DNA of 64,000 bases from Siderastrea radians (lineage: Eukaryota > Cnidaria > Anthozoa > Scleractinia > Rhizangiidae), in contig OZ024892.1 in the NCBI GenBank assembly GCA_964017195.1, forward strand, positions 16,667,871-16,731,870. Reading direction: 5' to 3'. The notes below the pieces were generated by a model that was given only the letters and a program-made list of their open reading frames with translations, had not been told where the DNA came from and ran no database searches. Positions 1 through 9,037 of this stretch are shown here, piece by piece. How positions within the stretch are numbered: the first letter of the stretch is position 1; each line of letters starts with the position of its first letter. A program made the translations under genes and the position numbers.

Positions 1-232
1 TATCATAACCAACGACATAATTTATCCAAAATACACAATTATCACTTTGCGCCTTCTCGGGTTGTTTAGTTAGCGTCTCCAAGAGGAAGTTTTATAGGCT
101 AACACAGGTTCATATGTTTGGTTTCCTTAACTTAAAATTTAGGGCGCAGAATATTTTGGGCAACGCAAACGATCCTTTCGTTGCCCCTAGATTTAGGGTA
201 ACTGCGTTAAAAGTACACAAAACGTTACTTAC

Positions 233-521
233 CATAGCAACGCAATCTGAAACAGTAGCAAACCCTGAAGAAAGCACTGTTGATATTAGAAGGAATACCG
301 ATAGGAACAATGACTCTGGGGAGGAGTCGGCGGCGGTCTTGTTCTTTTGGCTCCTCGTTCAGTGGAGATTCTTCTGCGGTGTTGGAAGGTTCGTCCTCAA
401 GGAAAGATTCTTCCGCAGGCTGATCATTAAGGGAATCGTCGAACTTTTCATCGGTATTACTTTCAGCTTTGATAAAAGCCAAACAGAATCCCACAAAAAC
501 CAATATCTCCAAAAAACCCAT
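233..521 (-). CDS. Secreted cationic peptide precursor, paralogue A (coding exon 2, partial gene)
   Basis: About 96 codons from the ATG at 521 to a splice donor (TATG|GTAAGT) at 232/233, phase 1. Residues 1-20 are a clear signal peptide ending near IKAES. Then comes a strongly acidic pro-region (many D/E, repeated EES and EEP) to about residue 60, a dibasic-rich stretch (DRRRLLPR), and a tail carrying RVCYCFRLRC. The acceptor CCGCAG lies 6 bases upstream of the ATG. The gene is a close paralogue of the one at 37032, with the same donor phase, 5' exon and TATA box. The last coding exon must lie left of the window, because the intron in the other copy is about 1.5 kb. The layout is that of antimicrobial or toxin-like peptide precursors; function is inference, no family recognised. 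Confidence 0.7.
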
Positions 522-793
522 CTCCGACTGCGGAGAAACAACAAATGAAAATTATTGTGAATTTCAACAACAACAAAAAATTGCAAAATGGCCCTTGACC
601 CCTTTAATCTTAAGAACACTTTAGGAAAGATAGAAAACCAGCATCGAATTTTACTCTGTAAAATATCGACCAGCTCAACTAGCGCGACATTAAATAGTTC
701 CAAACTTAGTCTTTTTGTACCCAAAAGATTCACTGGGTCATGGCTAGCGTTAAATAAAAAGCGACATATCAAAAATATACAACAGTCACTTAC

Positions 794-884
794 TTAACGT
801 TTCAAAAGTGGCCTGTGCTTCAACTCTGCTGGAAAGGTTGCTCTCCCACAACGATAGCTGAGCACGCCTACACATAGTTTTATA
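794..884 (-). promoter_or_regulatory. TATA box and non-coding first exon of paralogue A
   Basis: On the minus strand TATAAAA lies at 878-884. About 30 bases downstream begins a short leader that ends at a consensus donor GTAAGTG (788-793). The leader end (GCCACTTTTG) and donor context match the leader of the paralogue at 36.29-36.37 kb, which supports a conserved non-coding exon 1 rather than chance motifs. Confidence 0.6.
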
Positions 885-971
885 CCGTTTTGACAGAAAG
901 ACAATATTAAAAAACAATAGAAATGGAGTTGTTTTTCTTTTTGTTTGCGTAAACGCTGCGTATGAGCACAC

Positions 972-1414
972 AAAACACTCTTAAAAGACGTAAATGGCTA
1001 CTTAGGGAATGAAAATTTTCCGCTATCCAATATAGTGAACCCATCTGATTAACATTTTCAAGTAACCTAGGTATAAACAAACGTTTAACGATATTATTTC
1101 TATGCTACACGTATTATTGAATCTAAATATACGCTATTGATACAGCTGAATCCAGGATTTTAATGGCGTAACACTTTCAGAAAGAAACAAAATACGTTTC
1201 TCATATCAGTTGGGATTAAATGGTTGAAAGCGAGTTTAAGTTTAACAATAGCAATTAGTGATCTTTCTTTTGAAGAGACAACGAATGCTTTAACCAAAGA
1301 CATAGATAAGATTTTTATGCGCTAAAAAAGATCGATGTTATTAAGATCATTAACAGTCATTTAAAACCTAGATTCCGTAAAGTTCAAAACTTAATAAAAA
1401 TGATTTTATTCTCG
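972..1414. other. AT-rich intergenic stretch, nothing recognised
   Basis: No open frame, repeat or RNA motif stands out. It precedes the start of a transposon copy at about 1415. Confidence 0.5.
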
Positions 1415-2018
1415 GGTGTTACTAAAACGAGTAACGCAGTAACGAGTAACGAGTAACGCAGTAACGAGAAAACGAGTAACGCGAAAAATTTTCCAGGGGT
1501 AAAAAATAGAAAACGAGTAACGGGAAAAAAATTGAAAGGCAATAATTAAAAAAAAAAACAGTAACGGTAGAAAAATGAAAAGGGTGAAAATTACACTAAT
1601 AATAATAATAATTACTTAGGCAATGTAGAACTGTACTGAAACGAATAATGTAACCTGAAAGCTCGCTATGTTCGGGCCGTTGACAAAACCAGGATCGGAC
1701 CGGATCGGATCGGATCGGACCGGACTGACAAAACCTGGATCGGATCGGATCGGACTCACAAAACCCGGATCGGGTCGAATTCTATTTTTAAAAAAAACAT
1801 ATCTACTCAGTAAAAGTAGGGGCATTTCAAATTCCCATTAAAATTTTCAAGTGGTATCTTTGGATCAAGATAAAGAAAAGAGATCAAGAAAGTGATTGCC
1901 ATTGCACTGTTTTTGCTTTTTCTTCTCCATGCTGTCGTGAAGACTTTTGTTTATTGTTATGGATTTACACTCTGTAAACTACTTCATGAAAAGAACATTT
2001 TTTTCTAGAGGGAGAGAT
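1415..2018 (+). mobile_element. Internally deleted copy of an unidentified repeat family
   Basis: Starts with GGGTGTTACTAAAACGAG and a run of GAGTAACG units, then a stretch matching 28.9-29.13 kb in reverse complement, a GGATC-repeat block (about 1690-1775) matching 27.19-27.30 kb in reverse, and a segment (1890-2010) matching 27.0-27.1 kb in reverse. It is therefore a shorter, oppositely oriented copy of the element at 26985-29130, cut on the right by the LTR element at 2019. No coding capacity seen; class unknown. Confidence 0.6.
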
Positions 2019-3132
2019 TGTGACGAATGCTCGTCGTGACTTTGACTATTCGTGGAATGTCTCACCTATGCTCGAATAATTATGGCCGTGTAATATAAAG
2101 GTTGATTAACTATTTGATTAAAAGAGTTGTTTTCTTGCTGTTTGACTTAACGTGAGTTGTCCGTTTGCTGTGAAGCCATATCACCACCTCGCCAAGATAT
2201 CCTCAATCGAATGGGAAGGCGGAGAATGCTGTGAAGACTGTGAAACGTCTTTTTGAGAAATGCAAAGAATCGGGTGTCTCCGAATTTCAAGCCTTGTTGG
2301 ATTGGCGTAACACCCCAACAGAGGGAATGGCTACCAGCCCTGCGCAACGGTTGATGGGTCGTCGCTGTCGTTGCCCATGTCCGAGGCTCTTCTCAGGCCC
2401 AGTTATCCACTGCGTGATGATGTACGTGCTATGTCTGCCAGGAAACGTCGTCAGAAGCATTACTACGATCGACACGCAAAGCCACTTCCTAATGTTAGTC
2501 CTGGTGAAATAGTGCGAATGAGACTTCCTGGGCAAAAAGTCTGGACACCAGCTACCTGTCTGGATTCGGCGGGTCCTCGTAGTTTCCTTGTCAAGTCTGG
2601 AAGTACAGTTTATCTGAGAAATCGGCATGACATTATTAAGACTAGCGAGACCCCTGTTTCGAGCCAGACCGTCGTTCCAAAGGAAACGCCGCTGCCCAAT
2701 AGTTCTGGAACAGTGTCGCCTGGACACACTACAGTGCACGTTCCATCGACTTTGGCCTCTCCTGTGCCGTCTGCTGAGCCGCCATCCTTCCAGCCCGATG
2801 TGCCGCCAACTGACCTTCGAAGATCACAGAGAGAAAGAAGACCCCCGGCGAGATTTCGCGATTATGTGTTGACGTGACTAAATCCCCAGCCAGATTTTGC
2901 AATTGCGTGTTGACGTTTATTTTTTGCGAGACTGTTACTTTGTTTTTTTCTTTTCATAAGAGGGAAGGTGTGACGAATGCTCGTCGTGACTTTGACTATT
3001 CGTGGAATGTCTCACCTATGCTCGAATAATTATGGCCGTGTAATATAAAGGTTGATTAACTAGTTGATTAAAAGAGTTGTTTTCTTGCTGTTTGTCTTAA
3101 CGTGAGTTGTCCGTTTGCTGTACCGTTCGTTT
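2019..3132 (+). mobile_element. Internally deleted Ty3/gypsy LTR retrotransposon
   Basis: Two near-identical 153-bp segments beginning TGTGACGAATGC lie at 2019-2171 and 2969-3121. The second is preceded by a purine tract (AGAGGGAAGG), as expected before a 3' LTR. The left copy jumps directly into integrase coding sequence, so gag, protease, reverse transcriptase and the end of the 5' LTR have been deleted. The 3' LTR may run on to about 3132. The element interrupts the older repeat at 1415-2018. Confidence 0.75.
2172..2877 (+). pseudogene. Ty3/gypsy integrase C-terminal fragment
   Basis: The first frame reads YPQSNGKAENAV and a WRNTP block, the conserved end of the retroviral-type integrase core (with its catalytic Glu in KAENA). 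After a frameshift near 2370 a second frame encodes a basic KRRQKHYYD stretch, an integrase C-terminal domain with VWTPA and YLRNR-type blocks, and a Pro/Ser-rich tail ending RRSQRERRPPARF, typical of gypsy polyproteins. The N-terminal part of the core is missing. Non-functional remnant. Confidence 0.8.
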
Positions 3133-3276
3133 CAGAGATCTAAGCAGAATTATGAAATGGAAAGGTACTGATAGCGTGTGCCGCATGTAAAATTAAATCA
3201 GTACTGAGTGGAGCACAAAGTAACAATTATATCAAGATAACTCGCGTCTTTATCATTCTTCACTTTGAACTTGAAC

Positions 3277-3282
3277 CATGTA
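3277..3282. repeat. Left target-site duplication (CATGTA)
   Basis: Six bases directly outside the left terminal repeat, identical to 26185-26190. A 6-bp duplication is the known Polinton/Maverick integration signature. Confidence 0.95.
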
Positions 3283-3562
3283 AGTAGTAAAGGGGGCTCA
3301 GATAGGCGCTAATCCTGGCTTCTGATTGGTTCTCGCGGTTGCTAACCGGAAGTGCCCCCGCTGACCGTTGGTTGCTAAGGGGATAGCGGGCTCAAAACCG
3401 CTGACCATGGGTAAAAAGAATCGTGGGCTCAGGCAACCGGAAGTCACGTGATTTGGGATGGGAAACCGCTGACTAGTATGAAAAATGGATCGTGGGCTCA
3501 AGGGGAAGTCAAACCGCGGAGAAAAGTCCAAAGTCCAACTGGGGCAACGGGGGTGATCCTTG
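3283..3562 (+). repeat. Left terminal inverted repeat, 280 bp
   Basis: Aligned by eye with the reverse complement of 25905-26184; the only difference seen is at 3489 (A versus C). Starts AGTAGTAAAGGGGGCTC. Protein-primed replication begins at such ends, so the repeat should hold the origin. It contains several short internal repeats (GGGCTCA, ACCGCTGAC, AACCGGAAGT). Confidence 0.95.
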
Positions 3563-3739
3563 AGTCAAAGAAAAAAGGCAAGTTGATGTTGTTAAAAATA
3601 TTTTTAATGGAAACCATTGAAGGATCATCCATTTGACCAGAAAACAAGACGTAGGGTACAAACCTCAGAAGGGAACTAGAAAGACGATTGCAAGGTATTG
3701 CAAGGTAGAAAGATGATTGCAAGGCCCATTTCACATCGC

Positions 3740-4190
3740 CAGTATTCCTTTTGATAATAGGAGTGTTCCATTTTGATGAGGTTCCTTTTGATAATATGAG
3801 TATTCCATTTTGATGAGTGTTCCATTTTGATGAGTGTTCCTTTTGATAATATGAGTGTTCCATTTTGATGAGTGTTCCTTTTTGATCTATTTAATGAGTT
3901 CTATTTTTTGATAATATGAGTGTTCCATTTTGATGAGGTTCCTTTTGATAATATGAGTATTCCATTTTGATGAGTGTTCCATTTTGATGAGTGTTCCTTT
4001 TGATAATATGAGGTTCCTTTTCAGCTTGTTTAGCAGACAGTCAAGAAGATGCAAACCTTTAAGGACGCGTGTCTTGTACTATGATACCGTGGACTTGGTA
4101 CCCGAGTGTGCCGCCTGTGTGGAACAAGAGATGCCCAATTGATAATATGAGTGTTCCATTTTGATGAGTGTTCCTTTTTCCGAGTGTGCA
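3740..4190 (+). repeat. Left-end tandem repeat region
   Basis: Interleaved copies of GATGAGTGTTCC and TTTTGATAATATGAG, in compound units of roughly 20-40 bp, lie just inside the left inverted repeat. They are not matched at the right end, so the two ends are distinguishable. Non-coding; role unknown (expansion array, regulatory or packaging region are possibilities). Confidence 0.75.
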
Positions 4191-4240
4191 ACGTGTGTGC
4201 AAAACGAAATGCCCAAACGTCCCTGTCTTATTCCATGATG
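4060..4240 (+). pseudogene. Possible plus-strand remnant of a PolB palm region
   Basis: The plus strand reads RVLYYDTVDL near 4065-4095, close to the motif C block YYDTDSI of the polymerase encoded on the other strand. It is followed by PECAACVEQEMP, and after a repeat block by SECATCVQNEMP, both recalling LCARCVEEEMAKP of the same polymerase. The pieces are short and interrupted by the tandem repeat. They could be a decayed second polymerase fragment copied into the left end; chance similarity is not excluded. Confidence 0.35.
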
Positions 4241-4365
4241 AGGAGTTCTCCCAGAAGGTCTTTAACTTCAAACAAGAACTGGTGGACTATTGCAAATGTG
4301 GTGGAAGCCAGATCAGAACGACTTGGTATACTCATAGGAAAGGAGTCACGCGATGAAGCCGTCTG

Positions 4366-6380
4366 TCACTGGTAACCATAGGGATAAGTAAGGAAGGTTT
4401 GCGGATCGACGACTCTCTTGTCATACACCAACTGGTACCGTTTGTAATCCGGAAAGGTGTACAGTTCATAGGTTTTTGCATCCCGCACGATCTGGTGGGT
4501 TTTGACGACTTGGGTTTGACGTGGTTCCTTTTGAGGCTTTTGGATTTCGTCGAGGACGTTCTGTCGCATGACGTTATAGTTCAACTGGCTCTTGCCTTCG
4601 CTGTTGAGGCGGAAACCCCTCACTTTGCATTCGACGTGACCCAGTTTAGTTTGGTAGCCATAGTTCTTGGGACCCGCCGACACGAATTCCGTAATGTAGT
4701 CGTCCGAGTCCAATTCGCTCGTGAAGTCGCCAAGGTAATCGCCCAAGACCGGGTTGACTTGATCCTCGTCTTGCAGGAAGATGATGGAGTCCGTGTCGTA
4801 GTATAACACTCTTTCCCCCAGCTTCTCTAAGGCGGCATAGAGTCGAAGTCGAGCCCAACAGGTGGTGAAACAGGCCACGAAGATGTTCAGGTTGGGTGAC
4901 ACGGGGATGTCTTCGTCCTGGTACTGATAATGGACCTCCACCAATTGGTCATTGATGACGGAGACGTGTCGTACGTCCAAAGTACTGGTATCCAAGAAAC
5001 GATGGAAGGCTTGAGGGTCATTAAATTCTTTGACTTGGGTTTTGTTAAGGCGTTGGCCAAACTTGCCCCACATGGAATTCAACATCATTTTGGCCAGGGT
5101 GCGGAGCCCTGGGTTCTTCTCTATTTTGTCGTACTCCAACCGGATGCCTTCCTGTTGGAAATAGTTGTCTATATAAGTTTGTTTGTCTTGTTCAGTCATG
5201 TTCTCCTCAGGCCACCCACTAGCCTCTTGTTTGATTTTCAACCAGGTGTTGACGTAGTCTTTGAAGAGCCCCTCACAGGTCTCGTCAAAATGCCAGACCT
5301 CGTAAATGTACTGGACTTGGTACCCGAGCTCGACGGCTTTGGCCAATTCCGGGCTGCACCATGTCCCGGTCAGGGCGCGTTGGTCGTCGGTGTGATGGCA
5401 TTTGGCAGTTCTGTCTAGAAGGGGTTTGGCCATTTCTTCTTCCACACAACGGGCACAGAGGGGAAACAGGAGTTTTCCCTCATGGCGGTAAGGCAGGACA
5501 GGATGATACAGTTCACGTGGCGGGAGGATTTGACATTGGATGAGTCCAAAGTACTGGTGGATGTCGGTGTGACCCGGGGTGGAGATGAAGGTCGGATGCC
5601 CTTTAGGGTAGAGACAGGTTTTGTTCACCCATGGGTACAACGAGGTGACATCGATGTAATGGATCTTTTGACTGGGGGTGACATGATGGTACAACTTGAC
5701 GGCATTGGTACGCCCTCCGCAGAACGCGTCGCGGGGATTCAAGGGTGCTGTGAATTGAAGCTGGGCCACAAACGTACGGATATCCGAGGAGGTGACTTTG
5801 AGACGGGCCCATTCACATTCCCACATTTGAACGACCGTGTACCCGAGCTCTTTGAGCCGTTGGATCTTTTGTTGGGTGGTCTCGTAGACATCTTGCAGGG
5901 TCCGATCAAAGTGGCGGACATGGGTTTCGTGGCGGTTTGGATAACACGTCGGGCATCCATGGGTGAAACACCCTTGAAATTCGTACACGGTCCGGGTGTC
6001 GTGGCAGTATCCGTCGATGAAGCCAATGGTCGGGATGCGAACCTCGCCGGCATTGCCCACATGCTGAATGTTATTTTCTTGTGCACACCAGGTGAGCCAT
6101 TCGATGGCTACTCGGGATTGGTTGATGGAGTTGCGCCAACCACGGACGGGTTCACTGGCAATACTGTTAGGGATCATCCGGTTCATGCGTAAATCCCGGT
6201 TGCAGGCAGAAGCAATGGTGATATGCTCAAACGGGTTGAAGCCCGTCAGGGTTTCAAACAAGCGTTTGAATGTCAGACAACCTTGTTTCAAGAGGCGTAC
6301 ATCCGATTGGCAGTAAGCAAACAATTCGTGTTGAAAGTCAAATACTTTGTCGCGTTGCTGTTGATACCACGTTGAGACAG
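4366..6380 (-). pseudogene. polB: Protein-primed DNA polymerase B, polymerase-domain part (after a frameshift)
   Basis: Carries family B palm motifs in order: motif A (IDVTSLYPW), motif B (KMMLNSMWGKFGQ) and motif C (YYDTDSI), with both catalytic aspartates of motif C. Size and order fit protein-primed polymerases of Polintons, which replicate the linear genome from a terminal protein. The frame continues the 6288-8360 frame: the upstream frame loses similarity at about 6370-6385, just where this frame begins, so one small indel in the linker between exonuclease and polymerase domains has broken the gene. The first methionine in this frame (6324) is not a natural start. No other break was noticed. 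Confidence 0.9.
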
Positions 6381-8360
6381 GGTTTCAGGCATGTAGTAAT
6401 CGAGGGCCGGGACAGGTCCCACGTACGTTTGGTGGTCGGGGTGGTTGAACTTGTGTGGGAAGTACCCTTTGCAGAGTTCGGTCAAGCCAAAGGTTTTGGG
6501 AAAGGCGGAGAGTGGCATCTGGAAAAAACTCAATGAATCGATGAAACGAAGGCGATCGTGTTTGACTTCCAAGAGTTTACACCCGTTCCGGAGCTGCTCG
6601 ACGATTCGGTTGTCGCCATAGTATTGATGAATGACAAAGTAGCCATCATATCCTTGGAAGTTATGAGCCAGGACATTGACTTGTCTTGTGTCATTGAGGG
6701 TCAAGGTATCTAACCATTCTAGGAAATCTCGGATGCAATGCTCGCCCACGAACCGAACGGGACGATCGTCGGCCTCGGTTTCGGCCACGACGAGATTGGC
6801 GATGTGTTTTTCCTGGGGTTGCATGGCTTCAATATCAAAAAATACATGCAAAGGGGGCACCTCGTCCTCCGGGACGGTTTCTGTGGTCCTCTTTCTTTTC
6901 TTCTTGTTGGCTTGAGGTTTGGGGGCTGTTTGAATAAAACAACGATGCGTTTCCCCGTCCACGTACTCGTGGCAGGAGGGACAATCAATATAGTGGCATC
7001 GATGCTTTTCAATCTGGTCTAATCCGACGTTCTGTTTACGACAGGCTGGACAGCGACGACGTTGAGAACAGATGGTGGACTGGGGGTTGCTGGCGGGTTT
7101 GCCGGTCGAATCCTTGACGAGATGCATTTGGAAACAGGTGTCTCCAAAAAAGTCCCGATGACATTGTTGGCACCGTCGGGTGGCTTTCTGGCCCCGGGGA
7201 TAGGCTGCCTGGAAATCAGGACACTCTTTTTGACGACAGGCCCCGCATTGCTTTTTCTTGTGGCATCGATGATGTCCCTCGGTGTTGTAGGGTTTCCAAC
7301 AATGGGCACAGACGTAGCTGGACCCGAAAAATCCAGGCAACTTGGTGATGACATCGTAATGGCCTTGGTGATGCAAGAGGATCAATTGTTTGTCTTGAAG
7401 GGCTCCAAAGGTCGTGATGTGAAAAGACCGGGCGGCATCCACCAACAGGATCTGGTAACCGGCCAGGGACGGGGCTTGACTGAAGGCTGTCAAGGCACCG
7501 TAACTGCATGGGCCGAGGGGCACGTTGGCTTCCCGATGCAGGTCCCAAGCGAGGGTTCTTTGCAGCGGGCCCTCTCCCTTCCGAATGGCTTTGTGTTTCG
7601 GGTGCTGGTCCACGCGAGCTTTGGCGACCACAAGGGCTCTGGCACAACAGAGTTCATCTCTATTGTTAATTCTGATGATCGATTTGGAGTTCCTGGTTAA
7701 CATGTCCATGGTAGGATGGCCAGGTTTGCCACGACGCGGTCTGCCGCTGCCTTGAGGGGCATGATGAACTTGCGTAATGGAGACTTGAAACGAATCGTCC
7801 ATTTCAAATTGTTCGTTGCTGTTGAGGGCTTGCGCCAAGCGATCGAAGAGGGCTGCCACACGGTCTCCGCCTTCACGCCATTCCCCCGCGCGTAATCCCC
7901 ACCCCTGAAAATTGTTATGGAGCCGATTGGATCCGATGGTAAAGTAAAGGCGATCTTGATCGTCGAGGTCAGGCGTGGTGGTCAACACTTGATTCACCGC
8001 TCGACGTAAACCGTCTTGGAGAGCTTCCGTGATGTTTTGATCTGGAATCAAGTTCCCCCTTTGACGTAACCGGGTATTGAAATGACGTTCACGCACCCCC
8101 ATTCGACGACTCGTCCGATCGACAAAGGGTTGGAGTTCAAAGTCAAAGGTCCCGATCGAGGTATCCAACCCTCCTGCTCCACGTTGTGGCGTTCCGATCG
8201 AGGTATCCAAATCTCCTGCTCCACTTTGTTGAAGGAGCCGTGTTTGAAAGGCATGTTGTCGTTCCAAATGGTCCAACATGTCCTGATAGTCTGCTTCATC
8301 ATCACTAGACAGCTGTAGTCCGAGTAAATGGAGGGCCTCCTGTTCTGGCGGCGAGGCCAT
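6288..8360 (-). CDS. polB: Protein-primed DNA polymerase B, N-terminal and exonuclease part
   Basis: Starts at the ATG at 8360, 35 bases inside a TATA box at 8395-8401. The first 300 residues are an acidic to mixed N-terminal extension. Residues about 330-480 are very rich in Cys and His with repeated CxxC pairs (CAHC, CGAC, CQQC, CPAC, CPSC), suggesting a zinc-binding array. The 3'-5' exonuclease follows, with Exo I FFDIEAM near residue 510 and Exo II NFQGYDGYF. The true product continues in the frame at 4366-6380; the last ~25 residues of this frame are a frameshift artefact. The intact polymerase would be roughly 1,350 residues. Confidence 0.88.
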   Translation of the reverse strand: MASPPEQEALHLLGLQLSSDDEADYQDMLDHLERQHAFQTRLLQQSGAGDLDTSIGTPQRGAGGLDTSIGTFDFELQPFVDRTSRRMGVRERHFNTRLRQRGNLIPDQNITEALQDGLRRAVNQVLTTTPDLDDQDRLYFTIGSNRLHNNFQGWGLRAGEWREGGDRVAALFDRLAQALNSNEQFEMDDSFQVSITQVHHAPQGSGRPRRGKPGHPTMDMLTRNSKSIIRINNRDELCCARALVVAKARVDQHPKHKAIRKGEGPLQRTLAWDLHREANVPLGPCSYGALTAFSQAPSLAGYQILLVDAARSFHITTFGALQDKQLILLHHQGHYDVITKLPGFFGSSYVCAHCWKPYNTEGHHRCHKKKQCGACRQKECPDFQAAYPRGQKATRRCQQCHRDFFGDTCFQMHLVKDSTGKPASNPQSTICSQRRRCPACRKQNVGLDQIEKHRCHYIDCPSCHEYVDGETHRCFIQTAPKPQANKKKRKRTTETVPEDEVPPLHVFFDIEAMQPQEKHIANLVVAETEADDRPVRFVGEHCIRDFLEWLDTLTLNDTRQVNVLAHNFQGYDGYFVIHQYYGDNRIVEQLRNGCKLLEVKHDRLRFIDSLSFFQMPLSAFPKTFGLTELCKGYFPHKFNHPDHQTYVGPVPALDYYMPETLSQRGINSNATKYLTFNTNCLLTANRMYAS

Positions 8361-8599
8361 GATCAGATGAACTCGCTGGAGATCGGGGCTCTGTTTTTAT
8401 AGAGAACCAAAATGTCCCGTGGGAGGGGAAGGATCCAATCACTAAACAGGGCGCCCCCCTGAGAGAGGGGGCGCCCTAGGGAGGGGTGGGACGAGGTGGG
8501 GGGACCCCCTCCCCCCTCTCTAGTTAGGGTCCATGGGGCATCACGGGAACGAATAAGTCCCTATAAAAGAAATCGAACCTCCGGCTGAGTCATCTCAAA
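8361..8599. promoter_or_regulatory. Divergent promoter between polB and the plus-strand early pair
   Basis: Minus-strand TATAAAA at 8395-8401 serves polB. Plus-strand TATAAAAG at 8562-8569 lies 31 bases before the ATG at 8600. Between them are G- and C-rich runs, including the inverted block GGGCGCCCCC / GGGGGCGCCC (about 8450-8475), which could form a hairpin or bind a regulator. A similar G/C-run block occurs at 23.71-23.75 kb before another divergent gene pair. Confidence 0.7.
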
Positions 8600-9037
8600 A
8601 TGGAGGTTGCTCAAGACAAGCTGTTGGAAACATTCGAAGAGTTTGAGTTGGATTTAGAAGTCGAAGCGATTTTAGAGAAAGTCAAGGCGGAGTGGGTGCT
8701 GGACCAAGGCGTGACTGAATTTGGTGAACAGCTGAAAGAGAGGGAGCAGCTCAAACAGGCAGCTCAGGCAACCCGGGCAGCACAAGCCACCCGCTTCCAC
8801 CCCCTCTGCTACCCTCAACACACCTGCGACTGGTTTATCGAGGGGCTCGATTATTGTTGTTCGTATTGGAGGTATCAATTCAAACGGCCAGATACCCCTC
8901 CACCAGTACCGCCACCCTCTCCTGATGTGTGCCGCAAGAGAATTGCGTCCCCGCAGAGCCCCCTACAAGTGCCAACAAAGCGCTGCCGAGCCCAAACAGA
9001 CAGCTCTCCAAAGAGCCCAGCGTCGGGGGGAAACTGA
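8600..9037 (+). CDS. Putative early protein, 145 aa, Cys/Trp cluster
   Basis: First gene behind the plus-strand TATA box. An acidic, helical N-terminus (about residues 1-50) and a Q/A-rich segment are followed by a compact Cys/His/Trp/Tyr cluster (PLCYPQHTCDWF then DYCCSYWRYQF, residues about 72-98) that could bind zinc. The tail is Pro/Ser-rich with basic patches. The end overlaps the 362-aa frame starting at 8925 in another frame, so alternative splicing or leaky scanning may join or separate the two. Position and layout suit a small early regulator of the kind described in adintoviruses and small DNA tumour viruses, but I see no LxCxE motif. Function unassigned. Confidence 0.65.
   Translation: MEVAQDKLLETFEEFELDLEVEAILEKVKAEWVLDQGVTEFGEQLKEREQLKQAAQATRAAQATRFHPLCYPQHTCDWFIEGLDYCCSYWRYQFKRPDTPPPVPPPSPDVCRKRIASPQSPLQVPTKRCRAQTDSSPKSPASGGN

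Noticed and set aside
1616..1825. 69-aa frame with SDPGFV repeats
   Set aside because: Arises from the GGATC simple repeat in the transposon copy.
3283..3562. LTR of a retrovirus-like element at the left end
   Set aside because: The repeats are inverted, not direct, and the content is a DNA virus.
5482..6192. 236-aa plus-strand frame
   Set aside because: Antisense shadow of the polymerase palm region; no domain and no promoter.
7062..7700. 212-aa plus-strand frame
   Set aside because: Antisense of the Cys-rich polymerase N-terminal region.
8600..9037. LxCxE retinoblastoma-binding motif in the 145-aa early protein
   Set aside because: Closest string is LCYP; the glutamate is missing, so no such claim is made.
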